From contig NMRA01000003.1 of NCBI GenBank assembly GCA_002633005.1, forward strand, positions 2,504,916 through 2,568,915: a stretch of 64,000 nucleotides of DNA. The letters run 5' to 3'. Origin of the DNA: Phoronis australis (lineage: Eukaryota > Phoronida > Phoronidae). Positions within the stretch are counted from its first letter, which is position 1. The number at the start of each line of letters is the position of its first letter. This document shows, piece after piece, positions 43,801 through 54,700 of this stretch. The position numbers and the translations under genes are program-made. The notes below the pieces were generated by a model. It saw nothing but the letters and a program-made list of their open reading frames with translations. It did not search any database and was not told where the DNA came from.

Positions 43801-46800
43801 CACTGCTATAAAACACTGGTTGAAATAAACTGCAATATTGTGGACTGGCACTGATGAGTTTTTCAAACTGTTTGGCCTTTGAAATTGAATTATTAAAAGT
43901 TAAGTTAAAGGATCATTCAAGTTGTTCCCTGAAGAAACACATTGGAAATTACCCAAAACGATGTTATTGATTTTGGCTTGTTAACAAGACTTATTGTGTT
44001 TTCAGTCATACATTTAATAACTCTTTCAGGCCTGGTAGATAATTAGCGGGTGAGTCATTATCATGATGTCAGACAAAAGACTTTGGAAATGGACTATATT
44101 GAAAACTGCTGTCTTCTGGAATTGACCTCAAATGATAGTTCTACGGTCCGTAATAAGTAATTACAGGACACAAAGTACCATTTGCACTTGATCTCATTTT
44201 CATCTATTCACTAGGCAACACTTGGCAGAAGGCTCTGTACTCGGCTGTGGGGGGTGCGCGCTGTATGTTAGCACTCCTCTCTCAGGATTACCTGAAGTCT
44301 CAAGTCTGTGCTGAGGAATACAACCTTGCCTTGGCCAAATACATCTGTTGGGTATGTCTTCCTAACTTTTTGTTTTCAATGGGAATACTGACAGTAACAT
44401 ACAACTGTCTGAATATTTCCAAGTAGAAAGATTGCAGTGCAGGGTTAGGAAGATTGGAGGGAATTCTAGCTCAGGCAACTTTTAAAAGTAGGCTGAGATC
44501 TTAGTGAACAGATTTCCAAATACCGGATCACAGTCTAGTCATTAATATGTTGATATTATAAGTTCTCTATTGAAGGTCATATTTTTGTGGGCGATAACTT
44601 ATGAACTACATAGAGTGGTGCATGTATCCAAAATTTAGATTGCCTAGTTTCTGTGATTCCAAAGGATTTCATCTAATCCTGTATTTCTTTGATATTTAAA
44701 TTGTTAGCACACATTCCTGTAGCACATTGGGCTTTTTGCACTGTCATGATTTTAGTTTTGTCCAGCAGAATGAACAAAAGGTTCGTTCGAAGATCCAGAA
44801 TTATCGTAATCACTCAAGTTACTGTCCATGCTCTCCATACAGCTCTCCAAATTTCCACTTTTAAAATTGGGCTATAGTTCGACCTTCCATCACAAAAGCT
44901 AATTATGATTTACAACATTTATCATAGTTATGAAATTGGTCTCAAGTTGTTCCACAGTTAGTTGAATGTAAAGTCTCTGATATCAGGGCTTTGAATATAC
45001 TGACAGTTCATGCCTGTGCAAAAATGGTGAAAATCTTTCACGCGAGCGGCTCATTCTGTACATAATGTTTGCATTAGAAAATGTTACTAATATATGCTAC
45101 GTAATATGACTGAACTACTGTGCTCAATCACTCCATTCTCTTAAACGAAGCCATTTGCTACACTGTCTACAATCTTCTGGTGTTTTATTTGACCCGTGCG
45201 CATGAAATCTGACGGAGATGTAGCTCCCTTGGTATTGACCGTATCAACATTTTGGGTAACTACCCCTGACTTCTTAAAATAATGTTTTGTTTCGATTAAG
45301 CACCCATGCGAGGTTAATGCCTACCCTCTGATTTTTTAATTCCCTGATTTAAGCGCATTGGGCAGTAAGTTGGATTTGTACAGTCTGTAATACATGTATG
45401 TCAGTTTCATATGTTTTTATGTTTACCGTGTCCGATGTCTAGTGTTGGACATTTGCTCTGTGGATTTAACTCAAATCACATGGTTTATGGTTTATTCCAT
45501 GAGTTGAAGTGCTATAAACTCAAGACTATGAGGCAACTCCAACGCTAACATTTGGGGTATAGTTACCCCAACACCTAAGCTAGCATAAGCCAGACTGTGA
45601 CTAAGTTGCAGTGATCGATACCTAAATTAATAAGCGTGGCATTAGCCATGCAACTGAAAAAATTCTATTCACTAATTTTTCTTATAATACCTCGATTTAA
45701 AAAATTCGATGACGACTAACACATTTTACTTTTTAATTTTGAAAGCAGTCATGTTGGTCGTTTACCTGACATACTGTTTGTTGTTTTTTTTACCTTGAAA
45801 TTAGTATGCTAAACTGGTGCGTTGGTTAAGACCGGAATTATCTCAATCGCTACACATGCAGCCAAGCCCATGAATAGCAACTAGCTTACTTCAACAATCC
45901 GTGACGGCACCATCAAGCCTTTGAGGGTATGAGTAATTCGCTGGCAACTCTGAGGTGAACAGTGCAAACTGGTCCACTTGCGTGTAAATCCTGTTAGCGT
46001 AACATGAGATTTACTTAATGCAACTCGTTAAATTTTCTACAAAACATGATTGAATGAAGCAGTATTACCAAAGTAATTGTTGTGTTTTACTCAGACTGCT
46101 TTTCTGTAGTTGGCACATCATGATCTTTCCAAAATTAATTAACAAATTTCTTGTTTCAGGAGAAGAGCGGAGATGATGGTGAATTTTATTTGATTCCAAT
46201 AGCTATTGAAAGTTTGGCTGAAGTTCCCTACACACTGTTACAAGCATATGTAATAGATGGGAGGCAAGATTTCACAAGAGTTATCACCAGAGTGGCAGCT
46301 GCTGTGAATGGATACGTGACTCATGACAGACTGTCGGATATCGTACTAGTTGACCCTAAAGTAAGGACTAGACGTGTTACCTTGAACAACAGGTCTTGGA
46401 ATTTTTTAAGTCTTCTGTTCATGAGGTAACAGAAGTGTGCAATGGATTTTTTGTGTTTTTTGTCAAATGTATACATTTTAAACATTCCTGCTTCAGTAGC
46501 TATAAAACACAATGTAAATCATGTATCAAACACAATGTAAATCATGTATCAAACACAATGTAAATCATGTATCAAACACAATGTAAATCATGTATCAAAC
46601 ACAATGTAAATCATGTATCAAACACAATGTAAATCATGTATCAAACACAATGTAAATCATGTATCAAACACAATGTGTATCATGGATCAAACAAGACAAT
46701 TGTCAGGGGGTACTAACAGTGCTTTGTCTTGTGCTTGTTTCAGACTCCACTTTGTCTATCGCATGTCATGGAAGAACACAGGAAAAAGTTGTTCTTGGCA

Positions 46801-49135
46801 AAGTTGAATGAAATGAATGTTCCAACACCTACATTCCTGGGAGAGCAGTCATATACAGTGGGCCTCAGTTATCATGCTGCCTTGAATCAGTTACATGCGG
46901 AATATTTGGACAGACTTCTAGTTGCCATGGCACCAACCGTTCGCACTACATTTAACATCAAGAATGAACACGAGTTAGTGACTGCCCTGGAGAAATGTGA
47001 CCTGACTGTCACGCTCCTTTCTCATCCATTTACAATCACCAGGAAGACAACGGATGAGTTCCATCATGCCGTCGGTCGTCATCGCAGTTCACAAACCGGG
47101 CCCGTTCTCTACCCCATCATCATGGATACTCATCTTCTGTTCAATCCGTTGTTCTTTCACCTTGTTCCTTGTGCAGTGTGCTGCGCTGACCAATTATGGA
47201 AAAATGGCGACTGTGTAAAGCATTGGAAAGCCCAACTCAAAAGGCTTTGTTTGGAGCCTGAGTGTAAGACAATGCTGGCTAACATCGCGAATAGACTTCA
47301 GCCCCATGAAGTGCTGGCTCTGAACTTTGCATGCTGGGATATTATAAACATTCTGAAAGAGAAAAGGTATGATTATTTTAGTCATTTCAAGTAATTTAAA
47401 AGTCAACCATCTGTCAAAAAATTGATCTTGTACATGTGTTGTGAATTTGTGATTAGAAAAGCAACGATACGTCTCCTGAAGTGGTTCAGTAGCTGGTTAT
47501 GTAGGACTTTATTGGCATGTCAGGGTATTTAGCCAAATATATACAAAGTTATAGATTTTAAATTAGAAAAAATATATTTTCTGAAAGTAGGAAGCCTGTA
47601 GAATTTTGTTTTTAACATTTGACCGTGGCATGTCTTTTTAGTAAACTTTTAATTAGCAAAAAAGACTGGTACACGGATAGCAACACAGTGATATCAATAA
47701 CATGATTAAATTCTATTTGATACAACTCTTCAAGGTGAGATCATAAAAACACTGTAACAGTTACAATTTTCTATAATATCATTTCGTTTTCGTATTTCCA
47801 ACTTTATTTTTTTCGTGAAAATCATAAAAGTCCCATTTTTGATAGCGCCGTGTGCAAAAGGGGAACATTTTAAGAACAAATTCTTGCAGCGTTTCAGAGA
47901 ACAGCGCATCAAAACATCTGAAAGTTTCATATGATTCCAGTTAGTTGCTTCTGAGATATGATGTTGTGAAGTTAGCCAAATTTTGCCATTTATCCAGGGT
48001 CCTATGCAACCTTACAACAAATTGATTTTTGATTGTCAGTTTGCAAGTTATCTTGACGCGAGAATGTTACACAACACTATCTCTAACTTGGTCTTTGTTC
48101 TTTTGTTGTTGCCTGTATTTATCAGTCCCTTTTGTTTTTTCATGTGTCACATGTACCTGTGAGAACATTTCAAAATTTCCAGTTTGATTTCTGTTTTGTT
48201 ACCTGATTTCATTCTTGATTTATGCACTTCCAGTGAGAAAAGTGAGCAGAGGCAAAACATCGTGCTTCAAGACATCCTGAGAATTAATCTGGAAAACAAT
48301 GATTGCGAAAGTCCCCAGTATGTACTGCCAGATGACAAGGTCAGTTGAATAACCAGCATTCACCACTACTCTGTGGTTTCCGATTTACTAAGACTGGTGT
48401 GGGCATACGCGTACACGTGTGCGGGTGTGTGCGCGCCTGTGGAAGCATTTAATTCATGGAACATTTTGAACAATGTTCATTAAGAAGGTCGTAATTGAAT
48501 TTGAAAATTGTATGTGAAAATCCCTTTTGGAACCAAAGAACCGTACCTTGATGTCGTAAGGGTGCAGCCATTTCGATTCACCACCGGGTGCGCCCTCTGT
48601 CGTAGAGTAAAACCATGAAAACAGAGCTGGGGATTCCCTTATGTCTGGGGGAATCCCGTAACATATCCGTGAATACATCGTAGTAGGTAGATCAAGTCCA
48701 GGATCTGTTTTATGACAGTATTTTCATCTCCTAAATGGAACCCAGTGATTTACATAGTGTCATAATTGAATTTATTTGTGATAAGGTCTTATTTTGAGAG
48801 TTCTTTAGTTTGTGACAAATCTAATTTTCCCTGTCAGTGAGTTTGTTAGGCAGCTTCAAGTATTTGTCAAGGAATCTTAAGGTTCCTTTACTTTTCAGTT
48901 CTACAAGAAACTTGTGTTTAGTGAAGGTGACATTTTGGAACAAATGGAGTCTTTGGAAGTTGTAAGTTCAGAACCAGGACAAGATGAGAGTCAGGGAGGA
49001 GGGTCAGAAGTTCCATGTGAGAAGACAGCAGCGGAATCTGATGCTAAAGCGACGGAAGCACAGCAAAGTGAGAGAAGAAATGGATGGGAAGTGTTGAAAA
49101 AGCGTAAGAAGTCACAGGCATGTCTCATTATATAA
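31996..49135 (+). CDS. Gene B: macro-like domain plus three TIR/TIR-like domains with CaaX-type end, 12 coding exons, 836 aa
   Basis: Exons: 31996-32134, 33969-34122, 34448-34589, 37718-37894, 40331-40515, 41441-41614, 41897-42132, 44215-44351, 46160-46360, 46744-47366, 48234-48339 and 48899-49135. They sum to 2511 nt with no internal stop, and all introns are GT-AG. The ATG at 31996 sits in ACCATGG, a good initiation context. Domains: macro-like 1-204, TIR1 about 205-323, TIR2 about 362-515, TIR3-like about 550-720, tail 723-836 ending CLII. Paralog of gene A with the same intron phases. A cytosolic or membrane-tethered immune/NAD signalling role is inferred; no signal peptide is seen. No named ortholog is recognised. 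Confidence 0.9.
33235..33491. repeat. 52-bp tandem repeat, five units (gene B intron 1)
   Basis: Units start at 33235, 33287, 33339, 33391 and 33443. Each contains the perfect inverted repeat ACCATTGTAATGGT. Confidence 0.96.
34610..34715. repeat. hairpin element in gene B intron 3
   Basis: GGTCTGATATAACGTGCCCG then TATTTTGAGAACCGG pairs with CTGGTTCTCAAAATTCGGGC then ACATTATATCTGACC. Arms of about 38 bp surround a central GTCCGTTATTCAGTGGAG. A decayed relative is at 38205-38298. Confidence 0.85.
35830..37614 (+). mobile_element. dispersed element with ~146-bp core-motif periodicity (gene B intron 3)
   Basis: The 5' end is TTTTTATGCGTCCACA followed by a CCGTCCATCC-rich run; the 3' end is CTTAGAAGCACACCGTTTGC then GGTGCATTTGTGGGC and GCATTGCTCTTGTT. 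Inside, a TAGTGG core recurs at 36055, 36199, 36359, 36502, 36646, 36794, 36938, 37081, about 37235, 37382 and 37518. Three flavours alternate (CACCTAGTGGCCAT, CTCCTAGTGGCAGT, CCCCTAGTGGCAAT), giving a higher-order period of about 440 bp. No convincing long frame. Also found at 1921-2850 and, inverted, near 57790-58600 and 59597-61192. Confidence 0.8.
38205..38298. repeat. decayed hairpin, relative of 34610-34715
   Basis: It shares AGGGCAATAGCCTGATAT, TTGAGAACCAGTTTGATGCC and TGGTTCTCAAAGTGCAGGCA with the 34.6 kb hairpin. It lies in gene B intron 4. Confidence 0.7.
38318..38577 (+). mobile_element. TCGTGAG-ended MITE, copy 2
   Basis: Reverse complement of 26440-26702: matching GGGTCTCACGCTCCACTGG, CCAGACCATCCAGAGTTG and GGTCTCTCACGACGATTTAA. 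It lies in gene B intron 4. Confidence 0.65.
38600..40320. other. rest of gene B intron 4, nothing recognised
   Basis: AT-rich intronic sequence with a (CACACG)-like simple repeat near 40186-40232. No gene or RNA signature seen. Confidence 0.5.
40331..41614 (+). CDS. Gene B exons 5-6: TIR1, probably catalytically dead
   Basis: Exon 5 (40331-40515) begins PSIKYDVYLSYCKEDQSRV and reaches IFNVMITCVK. Exon 6 (41441-41614) has VVAVLSPAYLQSAECLEQF and ends at MCMVQYIDVR. Lengths of 185 and 174 bp equal those of gene A. The loop reads KVFAQHQVLDEQSEF, so V246 lies where NADase TIRs have Glu. TIR-TIR assembly may be the remaining job (inference). Confidence 0.87.
40666..40797 (-). mobile_element. 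tRNA-derived SINE (gene B intron 5)
   Basis: On the minus strand GTGTGGCTGAGTGGTCTGAG (A box of Leu/Ser tRNA type) is followed by a CTCCCATTTGGGAG hairpin and GGGTTTGAATACT (B box). The acceptor stem is not intact, so a retroposed SINE is more likely than a tRNA gene. Confidence 0.6.
41542..41687. repeat. 73-bp tandem duplication of exon 6 end and splice donor, gene B
   Basis: The end of exon 6 with its donor (GTATGTG at 41615) is repeated 73 bp on, with a donor GTAAAT at 41688. Use of the second donor would read an in-frame TAA after YVLTY. The same arrangement is seen in gene A at 13303-13521. Confidence 0.92.
41897..46360 (+). CDS. Gene B exons 7-9: TIR2 with conserved catalytic glutamate
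   Basis: Exon 7 (41897-42132) carries a linker and then YDVFISYCHRNTEYANQL and FFDRNELALG. Exon 8 (44215-44351) has NTWQKALYSAVGGARCMLAL, then S-x2-Y-x2-S-x2-C-x2-E. Exon 9 (46160-46360) has GEFYLIPIAIESLAEVPY and ends DPK|GTAAGG. E399 within DRNEL aligns with the catalytic Glu of plant and animal NADase TIRs, and the following G and W are also kept. NAD+ cleavage is a reasonable prediction but is not shown by the sequence. Confidence 0.87.
42775..43140. repeat. ~113-bp tandem repeat (gene B intron 7)
   Basis: CCATTGTTCAGATTATTTTG recurs near 42854, 42967 and 43079, each followed by a TTAAACAA block and a TGTGTTCTTCCAGTGAA-like stretch. Three to four diverged units. Confidence 0.85.
43320..44200. 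other. gene B intron 7, remainder
   Basis: No gene, RNA or clear repeat boundary recognised. Confidence 0.5.
44360..46140. other. gene B intron 8
   Basis: Intronic sequence of about 1.8 kb. Open frames are short and unrelated to known families; no structured repeat was seen. Confidence 0.5.
46503..46690. repeat. 23-bp tandem repeat next to gene B exon 10 acceptor
   Basis: About eight units of ATCAAACACAATGTAAATCATGT end some 50 bp before the acceptor at 46742-46743. The last unit is altered (GTGTATCATGGATC). Confidence 0.96.
46744..47366 (+). CDS. Gene B exon 10: third, degenerate TIR-like domain
   Basis: A 623-bp exon covering residues 516 to about 723. A charged helix (HVMEEHRKKLFLAKLNEM) leads to YTVGLSYHAALNQLHAEYL, a TIR-like first strand and helix. 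LTVTLLSHPFTITRKTTDEF and GPVLYPIIM follow. The catalytic loop is replaced by TTFNIKNEHEL. ITRKTTDEFHHA and VGRHRSS (LGRHRSS in A) are almost unchanged from gene A, suggesting strong constraint on this part. Confidence 0.83.
47494..48015. mobile_element. GGTTATGTAGGACC-family element (gene B intron 10)
   Basis: It starts GGTTATGTAGGACTTTATTG and ends AGGGTCCTATGCAACCTTA, imperfect inverted termini. The interior TTTTCTGAAAGTAGGAAG and TTCTGAGATATGATGTT blocks recur in the other copies. Confidence 0.75.
48234..49135 (+). CDS. Gene B tail exons 11-12 with polybasic CaaX-type terminus
   Basis: Exon 11 (48234-48339) matches gene A exon 11. Exon 12 (48899-49135) begins FYKKLVF, then a long acidic, Ser/Glu-rich low-complexity stretch, then KKRKKSQACLII before TAA. 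The last four residues fit Cys-aliphatic-aliphatic-X and are preceded by six Lys/Arg within nine residues, as in prenylated small GTPases. X = Ile would favour geranylgeranylation over farnesylation, if it is modified at all. Confidence 0.85.
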
Positions 49136-51722
49136 AGCCATGATAGTTCCTGTATCATTCCTTCTTTGTATAACCAATGCACTGCAGACATATTCACTTC
49201 ATTATACGGGTTTGTAAATATCCATGTGTGTATCAGTGACACGTCCACAAATGTGTAATTTAAACAAGAAGCACAAATGTGTTGTTTAAACTCTACTGCA
49301 ATGTTTAAGTGTTCAACTGCTTTGTCCTAAAGGTGGAGACACCTGTACAAGCGTGGTATATTTCTTTCTATTCTTTGTACAGTTGGAGATTTTGTAAACA
49401 CAAAAGAATCGTAAAAGTGATTTATAGTGATTTATTGAAAGATCGGCTATTAAAGTCTAAGTCATGATAAATGTCAAAATTCCTGTGTCAGCAAATTTGT
49501 TTTGCAAACATGTTTTATGCTGAATGTTGTATACTTATTGTATGACTTATTTAAAATGGTGTTTTTCATTTGTGTTGTGCGCGTTGTTTGTAACTATATT
49601 TCCTTTGTATTGCTAGGGGAGCCTAATGTGGTAAGATTTGACCAGATGTGGTTTTATGTTACTGGCATATTTTAACTTGGTGCACAACTACGTGAAACGT
49701 AGGTTTAATCTCATTTGCTTGTAATGATTTGGTATTTACTGTAGTCATAAAATTCTTATTATATTGTACTGAAATTATATATTGTAACATATCATTCATA
49801 GTATACAAGCAGGTTTTTTCGAATGACATTCTTGTGTCTGTGTCTAAGTGCGGAATACCGATGAGCAACATGATCAAAGCCAAAGTTGCGAAGTATTTGA
49901 ATGTTATTGAACAAGTTGAGTGATTAAATATTGCGGAATTTATTACTAAATATACATTAAACAAGAGGGGCATTTAGTTTTAATTTTGACATGATTATAA
50001 AGACAATCACGATACTCATAAAAAGTTGTGACAAGTACAAACTACTGACTGCAATGACCCAGTGATATGTTGATAAGAGGCTCCGATGGGGGGTTAGTAA
50101 GCTGTTCAAATCATCTGGTGCCCAGGATTAGACAAATATTTTCCACACTTGGGAGCAGAACTCTACAGAGTACATACACCAGTACGAAATGTCAAGGATA
50201 CCAGACCAGTGTTTGTCTTGGCAAAATAGGAAATTTTACCTGTGAAAAATCACAATTGAGGTGAAGCCCTGAAGCCTAAAACAAAACCAAGAAAGAGCTC
50301 TTCAGATTATCAGTCATTATAATACAATTATTCAGTTAATGTATTGATTTGGGTAAATACCGAAGGACTAAATGCCAAGATACAATGGTTCACTTCATAT
50401 CTGGAGACCATGTGTTCGCAGTAGGAAGCATAAAAGACCCTGCTCAATTTAACCTACATTCTTAACACACTTCCACTTCTAAGGCCAGGAGTGAATATTT
50501 CGATGGACTTAAAAATGCACATGTTAAATACTGCTATACACTATGTTCTGGTGTAAATACATCAATTTTCTTCACAGCCGTATTTGCTATTCCAATAAGG
50601 TTCTTATCCTTAGTTTGATTGAAATTGATAACACTAAATCGCATTTAATTCCTGACGGACATACCACCTTGGTACCCAAAACCACCCTGCTGCGACGATA
50701 ACTAAATGAGCCTGATTTGATGCAAATGACTAAGTACTTCGTAAGTACAGAACTTACTTCTCATAAGGAATAAAATTAGCAATGTATTAATTTGATTTGA
50801 GCTTCCTCTCGTCATCACAGTTCTTCAACCCTGATCTGGAGGAAAAAGCCCAAAAGCATCTTTCCCGTATTCTAATCTGAGAGTTCAACATGCTAGTCTA
50901 ACCTGCATCCTTTTATTTGGTCTTTTATGACTAGAAAATGCAATGAAGCAGGTCATTGTAGTTTTGCCTATGCTGGCACAATGTAATAAGTAAGACCAAA
51001 GTTAATTAGATTTTTGCATAGAGACTTCCTAGTATCTCATGATTTCTGGAGAAAGATTTCCATTAATCTCACCCCAACATAGTGAGGGGTGCAAAATAAT
51101 GCAAAAAACACCCTAGAGTATACAAAACATGAGTATTTACACGACAAATACAGGGGAAATCTTGGACAAAAACTGGACATTGAAATTCTTCCCGCATTAA
51201 ATTTATTTTGATTAGCATTTGGCTTTCCCCTAACCAATAATTAGTACAGTCAGGTGATTAGTGATATCAAAAGCAACAACGAAATGATCACAGAGAAACA
51301 CCTATAACCTACACTGAAAAAACACACAATTACAAAACATTTGAAATTTTAAGCCTATAAACTGAAGCTACTAGAGAGTAAATTGTTGCTTTCTGTATAA
51401 CAGATTGATTACAGAATGTTATTTTCTTGATTTTGACAACATCAACAAAATGGAAACTGCAGCAAATTTGTCAACTATTCACAACCATTACACAGGCAGA
51501 CATTGACAAACAAATGGATTACACAACAATTTCAAACATAGATACTGACCCTGTTAATATCACCATGTAATTTATTCCTATTTGTTGTTCATATGGCCAC
51601 ATCGTGTCCTACCATGTACACAGTTATAGCATAAAAGTATGTCTAGTACATTACTCCTCATTAGATTTATTCTCAAGAGATAGCAAGCCCAAACACTGCA
51701 AGTAGCAAACACCCAGTCAACT
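49136..51722. other. convergent 3' region between gene B and MCU
   Basis: It holds the 3' UTRs of two converging genes. ATTAAA at 49449-49454 is a candidate poly(A) signal for B. TTTATT near 51666 and 51568 (AATAAA on the minus strand) are candidates for MCU. No further gene recognised. Confidence 0.5.
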
Positions 51723-54700
51723 CTATTCAGCTTTGCTCTCAGCTTGAAGTTGATCCATTGGTAAATTGAGCTGCAGAGGGTCTCTTAGACGTTTGAGATC
51801 CAGCTCAGCCTGGTGATATTCACTTTTCAGTTCATTATATTTGTCAACATTCAGGTTTTGTCGCCTCGCTCCTCTGTGGAATATCTGTAGCCACATGCGA
51901 TCTCTCACATCAGGGAACACATAGTCCTGTGAAATATATACAAACGTTAGACAAAATAAAGACATACTTGATCATTTTTGTTACACAACAAGCATGCAGA
52001 AAGACGTTAATGAAATAAGCTTGAAAATAGCAAGGTATTAACAGCTTATTCAGCTTCAGCCAAGAGGAGAATCTAACCAATGCATAGCAATTCTACTGAA
52101 ACATGATATTATCTCAAATCAGAATTTGGTGATAGGTTTTTACCATTCCTCAAACAACTACATTTCATTTTGGCTTCACATACTTTTCATAAACTAAGTC
52201 AGTGCATATGGGGTGTGCATAATAACTCGTCTAATTCTCTTGCATAAATACTACTTCAAACTAGAACCTAGTCACTAGTCTTAAATAATGACCAATTTCA
52301 AGGCCACAAAACTGACCTGTTTTGTAAGTACGTAGTAGGCAAACATGGCCATAGAGGTGCCGTATGTAACAAAATATGTGACGGGTTCCATGATATCCCA
52401 GGAGTATTCCCACCACACCAGGCGAGCTAGGAAGCCAAACTGAACCCCCATCAAGCCTAAGCCAAGCCACGTTAACTGATTTGCACGTTTGTGCGACTTC
52501 AGTGCAATCTGTTGTTTAACCTGAAATGAATAATTTGTTGGTGAGATTCAACTCAAAGTAAACATATTCCATTCATCAGAATGTGTAAATAAAAATGTTT
52601 CATCAGTGATGACATATCCTTTTCTTAAACATCACAAATATTTTAAGTCTGGTAGGCACACTACATTAGTATAACTTGTTACTATCATTGTAACACCATA
52701 TTACTATTGTAATAGCTGTACATTAAAATGAGAATGACATTTTATAGCAACTGTAACCCGCAGAACATATCTAACATGAAAATAATTACAATCTAGCCAT
52801 TCTTCATCACAAGAAAGACTTCACAGTGATGTAGCCAACAGATGGCGTGCAGACCAGACTTAAAATGGTTTGTGATTAACAATTCCATGCTGGTTCAAGA
52901 TTTACACATTACATATGTATGGGAAAGACTCATTTCACAAAATCCTTGTCAAACTCAGTCAGTGACCTCAGAAGAATCATATATTTCTATTTTAAAAGAT
53001 TTAAGGAACAGAAGCAAACCTTTGTTCTCCCAACTTGTATAAAATACATAAAAAATTTCGATAATACCAGTCGTCCGAGTTAACATCCAAGTTCAGTTTA
53101 ATGGCCTCCAAGAATTATCAACAATTTCACCTTTGAACATCCAATGTTGTGTTGTTTTTGACATTAAAATTAGCATTAATTGGGATGAGCTAAGTTACAA
53201 ATCAGATAAGAGAAGCGTTTCCAAACAGAACATAATGAGAATGACCTGTTCAAAGGGTTCCAGTTCAACCCTGATCTCCTCCAGTCTGTGTTGTAGTTGT
53301 CTCTCCTTCATCAGATGATATTCCTCAATGTTCAATGTATTGTTCAGCTGTGATATCAGAGCTTTAGCTTGGTTCAGCCTCGTCAGGTCATCCTGGCTCA
53401 AAGATTCTGCGGGGGATGGAACGTTTTTATTGTCCAGAGCAAAACATAGTAACTGAAAGCCAAGTCGTCTACACTTGTCTAATTTATGTTCCAAAGATAC
53501 GGATACAAGAACATTAAGCTTTATGGTTAGATGTTGGCATTATGGCGACATCCCGTTGCTCCCAACTTCTTCGATTCTATAGCCCAACAACAAGTTGGGA
53601 AGTTTACCCCCCGTAGCCAATATGTTACACGACTGATTAACTCCATTCTGGCATGTATGGTTGGAGGGTCTGCGCTCTTTTGTTCGATAATTGCTCTAAT
53701 CTTCGATCAGATCGTACCTAGAGTGACTGGGCTGGGCTGATAAAAATGAAAGTTAAGTTATAACATATTTGAGCTTAAACCAATAGCATTTCTGAATTCC
53801 TCGTCAAATGCTGATCATGTTCCGTTTTTGAATCACCAAAATCGCCCAACTACAACAGAAGTTAAGACAATCTATTCTGTCCAAACGGACGCACTGGGTT
53901 TGACAGTGTTCATACGCAGGGTAATAGCGTGCAACCACCATACGTTTCCTTTGAAGCCTGGGAGATAATTCGCCTGCTTATCATACGAGACAAAAGACTG
54001 AGCTGGGCAGTTAACGAAAGAAGCCAGATTTTATCACACGTTCAGAACCCCTCATGTCTGGAAAAGTTACTGAATGACAGAACGCTGTAATGAACATAAC
54101 CATCCATTCAGGTGAGGTACTTGATGCAAAAATATAAAACACTAAGAATTTTCTAGACATTGCAGAACTGCCTGGCTCCTTCTACTCGAGAATAGTGACT
54201 GACTGATACCAACAAAAATTGTCACCCTTTCCTGTTGTCCAAGTACATCGACAGGGGACCACTTGAATTTTGTGGGAATATGACAGTCAGTATTCTCCAG
54301 TAGGAGGAGACAGACAGCCCAGTATCACCAGCAGAAAATTTCAAGTGAATTTTCTCGAAGTTTTGAATTTCTGCAGCTTGCTTTAAGATTCACATATTAA
54401 TTCAACACTCTAGTCTGCTAGTGAACAGAATTAAGTTATCACATAGCCTTTTTTATTACTGAAAAAGGTTAGAATCAAAGATAAGTGGTAATCAACCTTC
54501 ATTTTTCTAAGAAAGGTGAACACCATAAGTGACATCTCTATTACCTAATATACACAAAGGCATTGTGCTTCAACCAATGAATTTTATGTGAAAAACAACC
54601 ACCTTGAAGTCTACTTGACACACATGCATATTGTAAGCTATAGGGCCTCACCAACAGTGGGGGGTTGTATTTGGAATGACTTGTCATTGATTGTCAAGGT

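Noticed and set aside
52261-52470. 69-residue minus-strand open frame with Trp/Gly-rich sequence
   Set aside because: Out-of-frame shadow of the MCU exon at 52317-52520, whose true frame holds WDIMEP.
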